This document shows positions 6,784-7,993 of a DNA stretch of 7,993 bases, one piece after another. The first letter of the stretch is position 1. Each line of letters starts with the position of its first letter. The stretch is from positions 1 to 7,993 of the forward strand of contig JADFSQ010000072.1 of the NCBI GenBank assembly GCA_022560715.1, read 5' to 3'. The position numbers were made by a program, and so were the translations under genes. This DNA comes from Bacteroidota bacterium (lineage in GTDB: Bacteria > Bacteroidota > Bacteroidia > Flavobacteriales > Flavobacteriaceae). A model generated the notes under the pieces. It was not told the DNA's origin. It searched no databases and worked only from the letters and a program-made list of their open reading frames with translations.

Positions 6784-6815
6784 AAGAAAAAATAGAAATT
6801 ACAGAAAGCAATTTC
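6784..6815 (-). terminator. Intrinsic terminator, expression platform of the SAM riboswitch
   Basis: On the minus strand GAAATTGC (6815-6808) can pair with TGTAATTTC-side bases ending at 6795. This makes an 8-pair stem including one G-U, with a 5-base loop. TATTTTTTCTTT follows directly as a U-tract. It begins 4 bases after the 3' strand of riboswitch P1, the normal place for an S-box terminator. The stem is AU-rich and so only moderately stable. A competing antiterminator was looked for but not identified with confidence. Confidence 0.65.
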
Positions 6816-6819
6816 GTTG

Positions 6820-6938
6820 GTTATCTATCCTTAATATCCTGAAACGAGTTCAGAACAGGGTAGAATGTAGCACCTTCTTTACGAATAAAGGGTTGCTAAG
6901 GCTTCATTGGGTCTAATCCCTCCACCTTTCTTGATAAC
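6820..6938 (-). ncRNA. SAM-I (S-box) riboswitch upstream of metX
   Basis: About 119 bases match the S-box aptamer closely. The minus strand shows TTATCAAGAAAGGTGGAGGG, then ATTAGACCC, AATGAAGCC, TTAGCAACC and later AAGGTGCTACATTC. P1 closes between GTTATC (6938-6933) and GATAAC (6825-6820). The P3 arm carries a CTTTA/TAAAG hairpin capped by a UUCG tetraloop (6877-6890). P4 is a 7-pair hairpin with CTGAA/TTCAG at 6837-6855. The element binds SAM and, when bound, normally turns off the genes downstream. A terminator follows at once, so the expected control is premature termination of metX-metZ and probably the Rrf2 gene when SAM is plentiful. Confidence 0.95.
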
Positions 6939-6968
6939 ATTTCAATAAGTTTTTGAACTTTGTGAATG

Positions 6969-7001
6969 CAAATATTCAGTCATAAAAATTTAAAAACCAA
7001 A
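6969..7001 (-). promoter_or_regulatory. Candidate promoter of the metX operon / riboswitch leader
   Basis: On the minus strand TTTG (7001-6998) is followed after 21 bases by AATATTTG (6976-6969), which matches TAnnTTTG at all but the first position. Transcription would start near 6963, about 25 bases before P1 of the SAM riboswitch, which fits an S-box leader. It lies just after the stop codon of the preceding gene, where no convincing terminator is seen, so read-through into the leader is also possible. Confidence 0.5.
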
Positions 7002-7006
7002 TTTTT

Positions 7007-7993
7007 TCAAACTTTTTTTTTTTTAATTTTCTGTTTAGATAATTGAGCCAAATATTTTTCTCTAATAATCTCACTCACGTCCTTGTTTTGAATCCTACTT
7101 TCTAACCAGGAAATAATATCTAAATATAAGAATGCACGCCGTTCGTAAGGATGGTCTTCATAAGTTTTAAGTTTTTTGAGGATTCTAATAAAAGCTCCTT
7201 TTAATTCGTGAGGGTAAATATCTCCGAGCTCTTTTAAAAATTTAATCATTTCCTTTTGTACCTCATATAAATCTTCCATTTTAATTAAAAACTTAAAGGT
7301 GCTTTTTATTAAGGCATCTAAATTATAGTCTAATCCAGCCTCATAATGCGCAACCAAGTTTAGAATACGTGAGAAACACAACAAATCTTCTCGCATTTGT
7401 AAAGATTTATTACTTATAATCTTGTCTAAAAATTCAATACACTTTTTGTTTTCTCCAATACCAAAATACAAACTTGCGATTTTGTAATAGAAGACCATAA
7501 CATGGTGTTCGTCTATTCTATTTTGATATTTTTTTAAACCTTCTAAAACATCTTTTACCATTGGTAATCCTTCACGAAAACTACCTTCCATAAAGTGCAA
7601 ATTAAACTTATTGGTATATACATACAAAAAGATTAATCCCTCTACATTATCATCTTTAGGAAACCATTTTTCATTTGTAATATTTTCCAAATCAGATAAT
7701 GTCTTTTTAAATTTTTCGTGATGCCTGATAAAAAACAAGGCTTCTAATAAATACTGATTTCCTCTTAAAAAGAATACCGGATTCAGCTTTATCATTTTTG
7801 GGTTATCGTAAAATAAATCTACCCATTTCTTGGAATATTTATAGCAGGACAAAAAATCCTGAATTAAAAAACTATACCACAAATACGCATTATACAACCA
7901 TAATTTTTCTCTAAACCCTAATGTGTTAATGTCATATTTTGGTAGTCTGTCATTAAAGTATTTTGTAACGCGTTTATATTCTTCGTCATTTTT
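7007..7993 (-). CDS. Unrecognised all-helical (TPR-like) protein, 5' end missing
   Basis: The frame is open from the window edge to a TGA at 7009-7007, giving the last 328 residues. A TTG at 7897 is only an internal leucine; reading continues upstream as EKLWLYNAYLWYSF. I do not recognise a named family. The sequence is rich in Leu, Lys, Phe and Tyr and looks like successive amphipathic helix pairs of about 35-40 residues, for example EHHVMVFYYKIASLYFGIGENKKCIEFLDKII (repeat-like, with the GxxKxCIEFLDKI pattern of TPR-type proteins). No membrane segment or catalytic motif is visible. The C-terminus is very basic (QKIKKKKV), encoded by a 12-base A-run. Base composition is like its neighbours. 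Lying just before the metX promoter on the same strand, it is not clearly part of the sulfur pathway. A scaffold or regulatory role is only a guess. Confidence 0.75.
   Translation of the reverse strand, partial: KNDEEYKRVTKYFNDRLPKYDINTLGFREKLWLYNAYLWYSFLIQDFLSCYKYSKKWVDLFYDNPKMIKLNPVFFLRGNQYLLEALFFIRHHEKFKKTLSDLENITNEKWFPKDDNVEGLIFLYVYTNKFNLHFMEGSFREGLPMVKDVLEGLKKYQNRIDEHHVMVFYYKIASLYFGIGENKKCIEFLDKIISNKSLQMREDLLCFSRILNLVAHYEAGLDYNLDALIKSTFKFLIKMEDLYEVQKEMIKFLKELGDIYPHELKGAFIRILKKLKTYEDHPYERRAFLYLDIISWLESRIQNKDVSEIIREKYLAQLSKQKIKKKKV

Noticed and set aside
6980..7006. Terminator after the helical protein gene
   Set aside because: The sequence is A/T-rich with short runs but I could not draw a stable stem followed by a U-tract.
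7895..7897. TTG start for the helical protein
   Set aside because: The frame remains open and protein-like up to the window edge, so this is an internal leucine codon.

Overview
The window is AT-rich and reads like a chromosomal segment of a flavobacterium (Bacteroidota, probably Flavobacteriaceae). The protein sequences are flavobacterial in style. Three candidate promoters fit the Bacteroidota pattern (-33 TTTG, -7 TAnnTTTG) rather than the E. coli one, and ribosome sites are A-rich without a clear Shine-Dalgarno. Every gene lies on the minus strand, so transcription runs from high to low coordinates.

In transcription order: (1) 7993-7007 is the 3' part of an unrecognised all-helical protein, cut by the window edge. 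(2) 7006-6725 is a control region with a candidate promoter, a clear SAM-I (S-box) riboswitch, an intrinsic terminator and a 16-bp palindrome. (3) 6724-4121 is metX (homoserine O-acyltransferase), metZ (O-acylhomoserine sulfhydrylase) and an Rrf2-family regulator with four clustered cysteines, with gaps of 2 and 25 bases. (4) 4120-4021 is a second control region, where a perfect 9-bp inverted repeat sits at the predicted start of transcription. (5) 4020-1 is a sulfite-forming and siroheme operon: cysH (PAPS reductase type), a ferredoxin-type sulfite reductase carrying a C-terminal HEPN domain, cobA/SUMT, and a precorrin-2 dehydrogenase/ferrochelatase cut by the window start.

Together the genes form one pathway. 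CysH makes sulfite and the sulfite reductase makes sulfide. CobA and the dehydrogenase/ferrochelatase make the siroheme that the reductase needs. MetX activates homoserine, and MetZ uses sulfide to make homocysteine, the precursor of methionine and SAM. SAM would then shut off the first operon through the riboswitch. The Rrf2 gene lies downstream of that riboswitch and directly upstream of the operator-like repeat of the cys operon, so a SAM-to-Rrf2-to-sulfite relay is a reasonable but untested model.

The most interesting points are the HEPN tail on the sulfite reductase (no histidine, so not a typical HEPN RNase), the regulatory wiring, and the absence of the sulfate-activating genes cysD and cysN between cysH and the reductase. 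No tRNA, rRNA, insertion sequence or CRISPR array was seen.
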